DNA of 64,000 bases, taken from NCBI GenBank assembly GCA_028023455.1, contig JAQFVV010012537.1:310001-374000 (forward strand), written 5' to 3'. Each line of letters starts with the position of its first letter. Position 1 is the first letter of the stretch. Origin of the DNA: Epiperipatus broadwayi. Lineage: Eukaryota; Onychophora; Udeonychophora; Euonychophora; Peripatidae. Positions 40,701 through 55,700 of this stretch are shown here, piece after piece. A model generated the notes under the pieces. It did not search any database. It was not told the origin of the DNA and saw nothing but the letters and a program-made list of their open reading frames with translations. Position numbers and translations under genes: made by a program.

Positions 40701-43700
40701 CACTGATAGTTCTATGAAATTATTTAAAGTTAAAAGAATGCGATAAGGAAAGTTAAAAAATCCAAAAAATCCCCCCAAAAGATTGGATTTTAAAGTAAAA
40801 AGTACAATAAAAAATGTTAATGTATTTTAAACTGGCAGGATGGAAATGATTTTTCTATTAAAATGTAATAATTTAAAGCAAACAAATGCTTGGGGCATTT
40901 AAACGATTGTAAGTCAGATAAGAAATAAAAATGAAAAAATAATGGTGCTTCCCATTTTGGAGCAAACTGGCCAATGAAGATATCAACAAACATACAGTCC
41001 AGGAAGAAAAACCATCATGGCCAATAAGATCGGAGTAATGCCAGGAGCGATCAATCCAAAAATTTGGTGATAAGGGATGCATAATACTATAAAAAGAAAG
41101 GCAGACAGAAAAAAAAAATTATTGATTGATTGAGTAGTGGTAACTGATTAAAATATTTTGGAGCTGCATTGCGGATTCCACGATATAGGGGTCTTGCAAT
41201 AGATTTCACTTTCCCTTATTTGTGCCGACTGAGGTGGCCTCCAGAATGACGGTTCCTGGTAAACCTAAGCATAATTTCTAAATAAACTTTTATCTGACAA
41301 ACAAAAAAAAACCTCTAAATTATCTATTAATATATTTTATGTACAATGTGTTTGCTATAAATCATTTCCATCTTTGTTAAACTAAATTTAAAGTTGAGTG
41401 GAGATTGCTAAATAGATTCGTTAAGATTAGGCTAGATTATGCAGGGTTAATTGTTTCATAATTGAGTTAATGCTGGTGAAGGGATGTACGGGTGTTTAAT
41501 GTTAATGTAATCTGGGAGGCACATTGAATTCTCATTCCCATGTGCTGCATTAGTATACAGGACATAGTACCCATCTGAATGTATGGCCCAAAAGTGTAAC
41601 CATTGTGTTGCCAATGGTCGTAGACATATTTCCTATGCCATAGATCTCCTTATGCTCTGGTTGGGACAGTAAGATGGCAAAGACCGCTATCCACCATTTT
41701 ATAGAGTATGTCTAATATATATTTCATAATAATTATTTCGCCAGACAGATGCACATTCCTGTATTGGACAAGGGTCATTATTTCTTTAATGATATCATGC
41801 TACAGATACACATTCCTGTCAGCATAGCTTTCTATGCTAACATCTTCATTTTGCATCACGTTGGTATATCAGTAAGCTAGCTTTGGTTTTAAGTGCGAAC
41901 TTTTAGCCCGAGGTTAAATGATTTGAGAGACTTTAAATGCATATTCTATGTAGTCTATTGTCCTTAACACAATATGAAAATATTGAATTATATAAAATTT
42001 CATCCATCTGAGCATATTAAGATAAATATCAGGTTTTAAATCTATATAATAATGTTAAAATAAAAAATCTAATTTTCAAATCTGTTTTAATATATGTTAT
42101 ATATGTAATAAACTGGCAGTGACTAATTATTTTATCTTTATTAACAATATTTTGAAATAGATAATTAAAAATAAGTTTGAAATGTTATATTATAAAATTC
42201 AGCTTCTCCATGAGCTAGTGACTAGGGCTATCGGTCAAATAAAAGATGAACCTTACCCGTATATATCTGCCTACTTTATAATTTTTCTAGGTTCGAATAG
42301 CCTAGTAGTGACCTGGTATGGCAGATAGGGAAAGAGTCTTCGCCTGACCGTTATAATATAATGTTAAAAAAAAAACTTTTTTAGGAAAGAGGATTATTGT
42401 TTTTATTTATTATTTAAAATATATCTCTACAAAAAAAAAAAAAAAAAAAACTTAAATTGAAATAAATTATCAAATTTTTTTGCAGATATTAATAATAATC
42501 AAAAACAAACAAATATAGTAATTTCATTTTTATAATGAAAAAAATAATTGATTATAAACAAAGAAATTGTATACATTTTGCAATTAATAGAAAGTAAAAA
42601 AATGTAAAAGGTATTACTATTTTTTTTATTATTATTGAAAATACAAGCATGCACAACTTAAAGCAAAAAATAATAACCAAGTAACCTTTTAATAGGAAAA
42701 TTAGACTAGTATTAAACAGATCGTATGTCTTTTCCGTCATTAAAATAATAAATTCTTTGATTAATATATTCTGGGTAATATGAAATAAATTTCTAATAAG
42801 TAACTGGGTAAAAAACTTTAATAGAAAATTAGAGTACCAATAAAATGATTATCACCCCCCCCCCCCATATAACTTCTTTATTATTATTAGCAGCCACATT
42901 TCAAACGAATGGCCATTTTAACTCCAGCAAAAAACGAAATACAAAAAAAAAAAATAAGGAAATAAATAAAACATTAATAGAATTGTGATAATTATACAAA
43001 TCAATCTATGACGTTCTGTAGTTTGCTTATTTAATATCTAACAATGCTTTTTTTTTATTTTTTGAAATAAATCAACATCTTGATTAACTGCATTTCTCTA
43101 TTATATTTATGTTATATACTCAGCTATAACTTCTTAATGAAGGCAATTAATCTTGAATTTCTTTAATGTTTTGGACAAAATTTTTATAATGTATCTATGT
43201 CACAAACACTAGGCTCAAATTACCATAATATATTTTTTGAGAAAATTTGTAATAGTTCCTTTACTTCATTAACTTAATCCAATGCAAATATGACTTTATA
43301 ATGCTAAACTCTAAAGTATCCAATCAAACAAGTGGAAGAAAATATTGACTGATCATGTGATCTTGCCATCACATTTTTAGAATTTTACAGAGTATCTTTA
43401 AATGAAAATTTTTTACTGTGTTTATGATGCACTACTAAAGGGCCCAGGTCCATTACAATATAATAAATTGAATGAAATAACAATCATATATAAAGCTAAT
43501 TTAGTTGCAGTAGTTTTATTACTATGATTGAAATACTCTATTTTTTATTTGTTTAATGCAGAAGCAGTAGCATGTTGGAGTCACTGTCAAAGCTTAATGA
43601 CCAAATTTGATTTTTACCTTAAAAAAACAATAGAAACAGAATGCGATAATCATCAAAGCTAAAAGTAGTTGCAATATTTTTTCTTTCATTATTGGCTAAT

Positions 43701-46700
43701 GAAGAACTCGAGTTTTTTTAATATTAACTTCTAAATTAAAAATCTCTATAGACTGAATTCAAAACATTAACATTTATAGATAATTTTTTGAGTTGGCAAG
43801 AATATAATAACCATCAACATATTGTAAATCTAGAAGTCAAGAAGATAAAGTTCTTTAATTCAATTTAAAAACTCTACTATTAAACTTATACTACAAATTG
43901 ATGCCTGCTTCATGAAGCTGTCTATTATCTGTTAAGTTTACTGAAATAAAAATGGAAATGAAGGTGGAACAATTACATATTCTAGTTAAAGAGCAATTTT
44001 CATTTCAAATGCCTCAAATTTCCATCAACAGTAATACAGTTTTTTATTCTTTCATACAAAAGCATATAATACTACAAAAAAAAAAAACTTCAATTGACAT
44101 CCAAGTAATTTCAAAAACTCCACAACCCGTTTTTATTAACAGAATCAAATGCCTTGATGAAGTCAATAAATGCAATATATTGTACCGCCCACTTTCTTTT
44201 TATATGTCAACGAAGAGATGGAAATATTTATTTACTTTTAGATTTATTTATTCGAACCCTTTTGTTTAGTTACTATGTACTATCTTTGAAGGTTGCCGGT
44301 CTTTCAGGTGGATAATAACATCACTGGTAGCAAGCTACCAATAATATCATTTCTCTGCTACTAAATTATAACACTGGTCATCCAAGCACTTTATTTATTT
44401 TAAGGAAAAACCCTTTAGGCGCCAATTAATTACAGGAGTAACTAACGTGCTTGCTCAACCAGCTATGAATTTAGTACCTGACCTCCCAGCTAGCTCATCA
44501 GACTTTAACTATTTTCAATTCTCCGCATATACTAAGAATATCTATTCCCAATATTTATGTCATAAATATTTGACCAATAGAATGCACCTATGTGATTAAC
44601 TTTATGACATAAGTCCCTCCCTTACTTCAATCTTACTTAACATTAATTAAAATATTTATTTCCAGCTTTCCTTAAAAGCTTGTGCTTGCCTTATAATAAA
44701 CGCATATACACATTATATTAAAGAATACATTTAATATGTCCAAATTACACACATACAATAAAATAAATTAAAACCCACATTGAATTATATAATGCACACA
44801 CATAACTAAAGAGGTCTTTGATTGAAAAGTCTTATTACGAAAGCTAAGCTAATGCATGCAGATAAATCATTAATAGTTCTATATTTGGTTAAATTTAAAT
44901 TATAGTTCTTGAAATGTTTAATATTGGAAGACAAAATGAATGTTTACCTAGGATTTGAACATGCAAATAAGGCAACATAGCTTCTGCTGGTTCTCCTGAT
45001 TCCAACTGGTTGGGATGTATAGGAATTTACTTGCGGATTTTAACACAGACACTCCGATGCTGTCCAATTTTACATGGACATGGTTTCTTCCTCGAACTGA
45101 CTGCAGATGTTATTGCAGAGAGGTTCAGGCTGACCACACGATCCGATGGGTTCAGCAGCGCATTCAAGATGATATGATGTTCATTCTGAGATATTTCAAT
45201 ATATTTAGATCAATTTAGGCAAACTCTGAAGACTTAGTAACTTTTAACGATTTTATTTTATGAATGGCTGAATATTAACTGAATGATTGAATTCAATGAA
45301 TTAATGAATCCTAAACAATACAAAATCTCCCTTTTTATAGCTAGCATTCCTTACCTGAGGATCGATCGAGCAATATGATTCAATCCTATTGGTCCTTCTT
45401 TCCTTTTATTTACAAGTTCAAACTTCGCTCTGGTCCTTCCATTGGTTATTTTATTGCAATCAAATAGTAATCTTAGTTCCTTTATTTGTTAATTATTTCC
45501 ATTGTTTTGATTTTAATTTTCAGTTCTTTTATCTATATTGCATTAGCTTTCAAAAAAAAAATTCTTTTCTTTTAATTAATTTTTATAGACACACATATTC
45601 CTTATTATAAGACAAAATGAGCGATTTATTTTATTAATTTAAAACTAACAACGTTAATCGGTTTTTTTCTTTTTTATTTATTACCGAAATCTTTTCTCAT
45701 CCCCTTTCTTTTGTTTACTTCCTTTTCTTAAACTTTCATAAAAATCTTTCTGAAATTTAAACTAACTTTTTTTTTTAAAATTTTCTTTCAATAAAATGCC
45801 TCTCATTAACTATTAGAAATATGTACCGACCTATATCGATACAATATATATGACATCATTGTTCCTGATACTTTCTTGCTTTGCTTTTTAATGAAAACCA
45901 TATCTATAGTGCTTCTATATTCTCTAAAACCATAGCAACTGATATCTATTTTTAACTACAACTAAAAGCAACATATTAAATAAAATTCATAAAAATATCT
46001 TTGCTGCAATGAATAATTATGATATTTTATGATAATTATTGCATCAAGTGGCACAATTTCATGTCTTATATATACTATTAAAAAATTTCAGTAGTTTTGA
46101 AATTAATACCTCATCATGGTTTAAAACTTCTAAAATCTCTTATCAGAATCTGCAGCCTTTTCATTTTTATTACTACAAAAACTGTTATTAACTTCGACAC
46201 TTTTGTCTAAATATAAAGGACTAGCTATTAAATAATTAAATGTGTGGTTTATATATGTAATGATCAGATATTTTACGGTAATATCTCCACACTAAACTCT
46301 AATATATTTATTTCTATACTTAGCGCGTTCGAAGGAACGATGCCTTCATTTTCAAAGCTGTAGACAGTTCTAATACCGATGTTCATTTATATATCTAATT
46401 CAACAGATACAAAATTATTCAAATCAGGTCTGCCATTTCTTCGAGATTGCGTAGAATAAAGTTGTCATACTAATTCTATCTTTATTTAAAGTGATCAAAA
46501 TACTCCCTCCAACTGTTTGAAATATCCACATTATCATTAAAAAAATGTCATCAATGAATTTGATGGAAGTACAATATCATTTTTCAGATGCATATGTTAA
46601 TTGCAATACTTCAGACCAAAAAAAAAAAAAAAAAAAGTTCTAAAGAGATCACAATCAGTAGTTCCTCAGTTTTAATTCATCAAATATTTTTAAACTTATT

Positions 46701-49700
46701 TATCAGTTATTAAATTTCTTTCTATAATACTTTTATGTTATTGAAAATTCAATTATAAAATTATTATTCTACTAAGGAAAATGCTTCAAGTTGTCTTTTA
46801 ATCAAGTCCTTAACCAAATAATAATTATTAAACTCAGTCAGAATTCTTCCTTTCAGTGAATCCAAGAATAGATTTACTTGCATCCACAATGCATTTCTTA
46901 AAAAAATAAAAAATAAATCTATACCTCAATACTATGACATTCTTAAAAATAATTGGCAATTGCAGTGTTTTATAACTGTTGAAATTTAGCAATAGATATT
47001 AGATGCTTCTAAAAAATGAACATGAAATTTCTTATATATTTGGCAGAAATAGCATTTATTTTTTTAATGCAACTGTCATTTTAATCATATAATGTACTAA
47101 CTGGTCTATGATTTACTCAACAATCTGCACTTGTAAATGCTCATACAATTATTATTTTGAGTGTGGATATATCTAACTTTCTTCACAGCATGTTTTTTGC
47201 TTTAACAAACTGGTCATAATGACCAAGGCACATGCTGTTAAAAATTCAATAACAGAAGACTATTTGAGTTTATACTATCGATACTCTTATTTCCAATATC
47301 TTTGGGTCAAATTTATTGTTTTTACCAACACACATTACCAGCAAAAAGTAAAAGCTTTCTGTCTCTGAACTTCCTCAATATAATGATGGGACATACATGC
47401 AGATAAAAGATACAAATTCGATTTACATAAAATTTAGCATTTCTGCTCTTCCATAAGAACTTGTAACCACTTGCTTGTTTAGTTGAACTTCCTTCGATTA
47501 GAAGATGAGTTTCACTAAAATTCAGATATAATAATTTTAAATCTTGGCAGTTTAGCTACAATTGCTACTCTATTCAGGTGATGAAGGCAAAGTTCATACA
47601 TTCATTACCTATCACACTACTAATACTGCTAATTTTACAACCCACTTTAATGAATGATTTTCTAAGCATGGTAATTTAGCCAGATTTTGAGAGACCAGCT
47701 TCTAGACTTTTCCCACTTAAATGGTAGGTGAAGGAATTCCTAAATAGAACTGTCAAAACAAATAATTTTGTTGAGTTGAAGCTCCAGTCCCAAATCCCGT
47801 TCAAAAAAAGACTTGTTACTAACCACACTAACTCTTGCAAAAATCGCTAATAAGTATTCCCCAATCCAATAAATTAACTCCATTATTACTGTATCAATGC
47901 TAACGACTTCCACACGCAGTCAAATAATGAGAAGTTAAGACACAAAATTCCTGCATATGTAAATAATCAATGACATGAAAGGTTCCTAAATGGATCCTAT
48001 AATAACTTAAGTGATTGCTGCCCATAATAAGTCAAAAAAGACTGAATAGAAAGCAGTACCAAGTATTTAATGAACATTTTATCCTGCAAGATAGTAGGAA
48101 ATACTTTTAATAGAGTATTGTTTATTTGCAGTTAATTCTCATACTTCAAGGTTATTCTATTCGTAACTTGTGTATCTTGTCAGTAAGCTGAAAATAATGT
48201 ATTTAATGCTTTTATATAATTTTTAAAAAAATTCCTTTAAAACTTTTATTTTTCAATTGTTCTATTTTTAAAAAAATCTGTTTATAGTACCTGCCTCCAT
48301 CTTCTTATATTTTTCTTTAATATAAGAGAATTACTTTTGGAATTTTGTAGTATTATTTTTATTTTATATTGTAACAATATGTTACAATGTATATATAAAT
48401 ATAGTATATAATTTCACGACCATAACAATAAAATAGGTTTATTTCTAGATTAAACTATCACATTTATTGGAACACATGTTAAAAGGACAAACGAATTTGG
48501 GAACTTTAAGCATTTGCTATATAGAGTATGTTTAATAGGTCACAAATGCACAATTCCTCTATTCATTTTTCATGAATTTTAAAAACTAATAAATATGAAA
48601 TATGCAACATATTTAAACAATCTGGTTAAAAGTTTTTAAAGAATTTGAAGATTTTTATAAATTTTCCTACAAGATGCAGGCAGTTATCTAATACATAAAT
48701 TCTTCTAATACTGCTTGCATCAAACTTTGTGAACTCTTATGATTTGCAGTAGTGTTTGTTTTCATTTATTATAAAAATATTTTCAAATTTGGACACCATG
48801 TTCATGTAAAAAAAATAAATCAAATTAAGCAAGGCACAGTTTAGTTTCTGTTTGTTTTCTTTTTATGAAAAATTACTGGCAACATCTGAAGGAAGAAAGA
48901 ACTTAGCTACTCATTTACTATAAAATGAGCTGAAAGTCAATCCTTAAATGGATGATTTTGGGAATAGCTTCTTTATTGCAGAAGATAAAATTTGATTCTA
49001 TTTGCTTAGTGCTTGATTTTGAATATCTTTTATTTTAATATAAACAGATACTAAATGACAAAATAGTTTAATGCAAAAACTAACTTTTATGCATACTTAG
49101 AATTTTTTTAATAACTATACTGATTTGTTACTACAGTATGTATTGTTTGATATTTAAAAAAATACACACACATACACAGAATTCACACATACATATACTA
49201 AATATACCTCCAACCCTAAAAATCCCCCTTCATAGGCACTCGAAATCTGTGGACAGGGTTCAAACCATTCACAGTTTGCACCTAACAGATTCTTTAAAGT
49301 GTATCTAGAAGAGACTGTTACTGCTCCTGATCCACGAGCCAAAATAAGAGCCTAAAAATTCCAATAAATTTTTTTGTTTTTATTATTATTAATAATAATA
49401 ATAGTAATAAAAGAATAAATGCAATGTATCCACTATTTTGAACATTTTTTAGCAAAAAGCTTTTATTGTACCTATATGCAAACACAATCTTATGTTTCGA
49501 CTGTCCGTCCTGCAGTCTTCTTCAAGGAACACTTTATTTTAAGTTTTTTTTTTAAAAAAAAAAACAACTAAAATAAAGTAGCTCTGAAGAAGACTGCATG
49601 TACAATAAAAGCTTTTTGCTAAAAAGTGTTAAAAGTAGTGGATAAATTGCATTTATATAAGATATTACAGCAAAATAAAGGAAGTGGTGAATTTGATAAT

Positions 49701-52700
49701 ATTTCTGAATAAAAGAAATAATAAATTATAAACTACCTCATTGGACCACCAGCTAATATCAACAACATAAGGCATTAAATCATCAGAAACTAAAAGACAA
49801 AATAAATAAAATCATTAATTATTTAAAAAGTCATAAGCAAACACTAACCATTAGATCTAGATTAGTTAATATCATCTCATGTCAAGTAATATAGACAAAA
49901 AATATCAATACATTCTTTTATTCAATTAACACAATAAAAACAATATTTTACAAAATTCAAATCTCCAAAATAGCTGTCAGTTGTGACTGACCAAGAGCTT
50001 TCTTCAGATTTCTAAATTCATGCTAATTATAACTAAATGAATTTTTAGATTATCTTTTCAATTAGCATTAGGTAAAATATTTATTTACCCAAAAGTGCAA
50101 GCAAATTTACGTATAATTTTTCTTGATTAACAAGTTTCATCTAATCATTAAATTGATAAAATGAAATAAATTTACAATGAAGTGATCCAATTTGCTTACT
50201 TTGATAAAACTTTTAGTAGATTAAATCTTTTAAATAATTTAATTCAAAAACTCTAGTTTATATAAAATAAATAGTTTGTTTGAAATATCACATAAGCACT
50301 TAAGATGCAACAAGATATTATCTATAAAGTCACAAAAAATAATGTCCCAATTAGATCATCAACTTCCTGCTAAAATCCATTAGTACAAAGTTAAAGAAAT
50401 GCCTGAGTATGAACCACAACACAATATGTAATTCATTTTCTATGACTTAAATTTATATCTAATTTACATTTTTTTTTAAATGTTAGTCTAATACAAATAT
50501 TATTTATTCCTACTTTTTAATAAGTTTTTTAAAAATAATAACAATATTTTCTCTATATGAATCATATTATCATAATGGTTCATTTCATGGCAGTAAAGTG
50601 GTTTATCAGACATAAAGATTAATTGTTTAATGATGTATTGCTTTTATATGTAAAGCATGTATGTATATATATGTGTGTGTGTATCATTAAAAACCAGTCA
50701 AAACTTATAACAATCAACAATTTCAAACTGCTGTTTCCTGTTAACAATAAAGATAGAATCCCACCTTTATTAATGGTCCAATATATTTATATAGACATTA
50801 AAGATTTCAACTTGACCAGAGAGATTGAAATTATTGATACAAAAGAAATTTAAATAAATCTCTTTAAACAGGTAAAATAACCTTGTCCTGAATTATAATA
50901 TCATAAACTGTAATTATAATTTTCAAATTGCATCCAAAGTATTACATAAAAAATATGTGTAATAATGTTCAAGGCTAAATGCGTTTGTAAGTAATCATTA
51001 AAAACCAGACTTAGACAATCCAAATATCAATAACAATCAACAATTTCAAACTGCTGTCAAAGCAACTTCCTTTTAACAATAAAGGTGTATGGGCATTATT
51101 ACACTTATTATTTAAGTAATACTTTGGGTGCGATTTGAAAATTATAATGGCAGTTTGTGAAGTATTTTCCAAGCAACAATGCCATCGAGCGCCACATAGG
51201 AGAAAGTGCATATAATAACACTACAATAGAGTATACACAATGATTCAGAAAAACAATAGAATTCAAATAATGTTCTTATAAATGTCATTTGATAGTTAAC
51301 TGCTATGATGATGATAACCAAACATTAACAGACTAAATTATTAAAATAAATATTAAAGTACTCTAAAAAATAAATTACATGCACATTATACGGATCCTGA
51401 TAATACATACAATATAAACTGATGTCTTTATTATTATGTAAAAAATTTCGGAGTTTATAACATCAAAATTAGTATACATAACTATTTTTATTTAACAATT
51501 ATCTACATGTAAACCTACAAGATTTATTGTTACTAATAACAGTCCTTCCTTGTGTTGTAATTTTTCATCAATAAACATTCATTCACCATGTAATTAATAA
51601 TGAAAATCTTAGCTAATGATTTATTTTTCACGATCAGGTAATTTCCACTACAATCAATATTTATAGAGCTTATTTCAGATTCTCAAGTACAGTTTTTTTA
51701 CAAGCCTCTAAATAATTTTGAATAGATAAATTTATAAGATAAATATTTAAATTTACTTTGGTAACAACTTATTCAGTATATCCCAAGTTAACACCAATGA
51801 TGATTCGTACTATCACATAAAAGCATTAATTGTAAAAACTTATAATTTTACATCTAATAAATAGTCCAGTATTGATTTAAGGGCATTATCTGTAAGTTTA
51901 CTTAAATAATTTTTTGGAAATCAAAGTAACATGTTTAGTTTTGGTTGTTCCACAAACAGGTTTAATTTTTTATTGTATATATTCTATTAAATGTCATTAA
52001 ACTTGTCTTAATAAATATAGCAAAAATAAAAAAAATATATGTCATATATTAAAAGTAAAAAAAAAATTAAACAAAGTCTTTTATTTATTAAAAGCACTAA
52101 AAAAATACAATTTTCTTCAGTTTTCACAGTATTCTTGGTATTAAGTAACTAAAAATAAAAGCTTGGACTTGTATTTAACATTTGTAATTTATTATACTTC
52201 GTTCCATATTTTTATTTTTAGTCACATAATATCAAGAATACTGTGAAAACTGAAGTAACAGATTTTTTTTTTTTTCCTTTTTAGTCCTGTTTTTTTTTTT
52301 TACTTTTAAGTACCATTATATGAGTACAAGTCTTTCATCAAAATTTTTTTTAAATTTATTTTCTACTTTTTAGTTTATGTAGCTCAATGAAAAAAGAAAA
52401 AAGTTTAAGTACAATTTGCTATCATCAGATGGCAGAACGCACGTGTGTTTACAGCAAAGGTAGTAAGAAAAAAGAAATTGTTAAAATTGGATATTTGAAA
52501 ATGCAAGATAATAGGAGAGCAAAAAAGTGGCTGGAATTAAACAAAGCAGCTAACAATGAAAAGCTTGAGATATTAGTAATAGTGGAAACAAATCTAAGAA
52601 AAGAAGAAAGTACACTGGAAGACTTTGTGTGGCAAGGTATAAATAAAAAAAGAAAGGGATGGTCGTATAGGAGTATTGTCAAAAAATATTAAAATACTGT

Positions 52701-55700
52701 TAAGAGTCAAGAACATTTGTGGTTTGAGACAAGAATGAATAGTGGCTATAGTGTATATAGCCACTATAGATAAGCTATAATGGAGTGGAACAATAGCATA
52801 TATGAATGCCTAGTTAATGATATACAAAGTTTAAAAAAAAAAGGAAAGAACATAATGGTTATAGAAAATATGAATGGGTACATTATAAAAAATGATGACA
52901 TGGATAACAAGAATGGACAGCTTTTGAAATTTTTTTTATATGAGAGTGAATTTGAGCATTGGAAATTTATCAAATATTCATGAGGGACAATATACATGGT
53001 CTAGAAGTAATATATGTCACATAATAGATTATGTATTAGTAGAGAAAGAGGGAATGAATAAAGTACAGAAAATTAAAGTGTTTGATAATGATCATAATTT
53101 CTTTATAATAGAAAGGGTTAGTAATGTGATGGAAAATATTAATAAAAGTAATAAGGATAGTGAAAAACGTGGAGGGAGAATGAATGATAAGAATAAGTTA
53201 GAAGAATATAAAATAAAAGCAGAAGAAATCACCAAAGAGTTTGTTGGGGATAAATATAAGAACTGGTGTGTTGAAGTAGAAAAAGTGGCAAATAGGTTTC
53301 AGGTGAGAATATTCAGAAGAATAAAAATAATAGAAATGTGAGAATCAGTAAAAGTGTGAAAAAGAGGAAAAAGCATGTAGAGAATATAAATGTGTTATTA
53401 AAAATGAAGGTAGTGAAAAAGATATTAACATTAAATGGGAAAAGTATTTTTTAAAAAAGAAGTTGACTAAAGTAGATAATTATAGAGACAGAATGAAATT
53501 AAATAGTAAATTATTGAAGGATATTAATATTAATAAAAGTGGAAAAGATGGGAATAAAAAATTTTGGAAATATATTAAAGAAGGAATGTAGGGATGAGAA
53601 AAAGACCTCTAGAGAAGAATTAGAGACAATCTTAAATAAGTATGTAATGGATATAGAAAAGATATTAGATGTGAAAAACAGTAACAACAAACATAAAAAC
53701 ATATAGTAATGGAAATATTAGTTTTACAGAAAACGAATTGAATGAGGTAGGGAAAAAATTGAAAAGTGGAAAGGCAAGAGGTTTAGATGGATGGGCAGCA
53801 GAAATGGTGATGAATTTAGGAAATATGGCAAAATTAAACCTATTATCATGTTTTATTAAGATGGAATAGAAGAGAGATTTTCTGGATAGTTAGAAAAGGG
53901 TAATTTCCATCATATAATATTCATTGCTAAATATTATCAGAAAAATTCTCATTACACCTAAGTCTCTTTTTACGTGGACTTATTTAACACGATTTTGAAG
54001 TTACGCGATTCGTCTTTCACCGGAAGTCGAAGTCCGATAATGCACTATTACTTTAAATAATAAATTCCGTGCATTTACGTTATATTGAAAGTAATAGCAC
54101 ATTATTGGAATTCGACTTTCATCTTAGTAATTTCAATATTTTCAGTGCTTTATAATAGTAAGATTTTATGCAATAATGAAATTAAAATCATGATTTCCAC
54201 ATTTTATGTATACACACATTAAATTTTACAAGATTATAATGTAAATTTGTTCAAACATTGTGCGTGTTAATTTTGCATTTTAAATCACATTCTGTTTTTG
54301 CTTTTTAAAAAAGAACATAATCAATTATTAATCATTTAGTGTCCACAAGTTTATTTTTAAAAGGTCAGTAATAGCAGTGGGCACAATTAAAAATTAAAAT
54401 CAGATTTTTAATTGTAATTAACAATTTAAAAATTACTTACGGGCGACTTGAAATTAATGTGATGTAAAACAAAATTTGATTTTTAAACGGAATTAAAAAT
54501 TAAAGACAAAAATAAGAATTTAATTTTTAATTGTTAGTTTTAATTAAATTTTTCCCAGCAGTGGTGAATAAATGTCTTTTTATTATCATAAGTCTAAGTT
54601 CATAAACTATTAATAAAATCATCGTCGTCGTCAACAGAAAACCATTGACACAACATGAGAGTGAACTTGGCGCTAGTTGTATTTCCTCTTGTGAGAATAA
54701 TTGCTTAGATATTCTTGACTTTGTTTAAGGAGAAGCCAAATACATCACATCACATGAGAATCTGATTTTTTACTAGTTTGCAAACGAACGTCTTTTTGGG
54801 CAAATAGCGATAATAATTAAAACGTGTATAAAAAAATTTAAATTACTGTACTGTAAATTATGCATAAAAATATATTATTTTGAATAAAATTAAATATTAT
54901 AGTTAAAAAAAGTTTGTATCATTTTTTTTCAAATTTGAAATTTTTTATTAATCATATTTTATTTCCTTATTTTTTTTTTTGAGCGAATTTTAAAGTAATT
55001 TTACGTTGGTGCTTTGCTTTTACACAAATTTTGAAAAATCACAGACCGCATCCCCCCTTTTTCAATGTAAGTTACGTCTATTTTTGCGCCATTTCGTTTG
55101 CGCGCGTTTTCTGAGGAACCTATCTATAGCATGAAACGAGACCCAAGTGTATATAAAATTTCAAATAACCATTAATTGTTAGTAGTAGCATACATGTTAA
55201 TATACAACACAATGCTTCAAGAGATATTACTTTTCTCTCTTCTACAGGTGTTGAAGCCTAAAAAATAATCATCAGCAATACACATGAACATATATGCAAA
55301 GTTTCAAAAAAGTAGATGAAAAATTGTGCAAGATTTTATCGAGACAGACAGATAAAAAAAACAGAGTAAGCTAAATAAAAATGTATAATATGAAAGATGA
55401 CAGGTAATACTAATTCTAGATCCTCGACAGTTGTTACATGTTAGAATGAGAACATTTTTAAAATTGGCATCTACAGGAAATTATATAATTCCAAGTTTAC
55501 TGGCTAGGGCACCAATTAAATTTTTTATCACTCTGTCATAATGTGATTTTCAGCTATTGCATGGTTTTCCATTTTGTCTTTGTTAATAGTTTACAAGTTT
55601 GCTCTTTCATTTTAATCAGCTTAATTATCTGGAATGCTGTTAAACAGAGTTATTTGTTGGTTGAAGTGACAAAAGGTCCCCAATAATGATAATATTATAA

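Noticed and set aside
49965-50015. CTGAAGAAAGCTC...ACAAC on the minus strand as a further hammerhead
   Set aside because: GAAAC is replaced by ACAAC and the triplet is lost; it may be a ruin of one, but the support is too thin to list.
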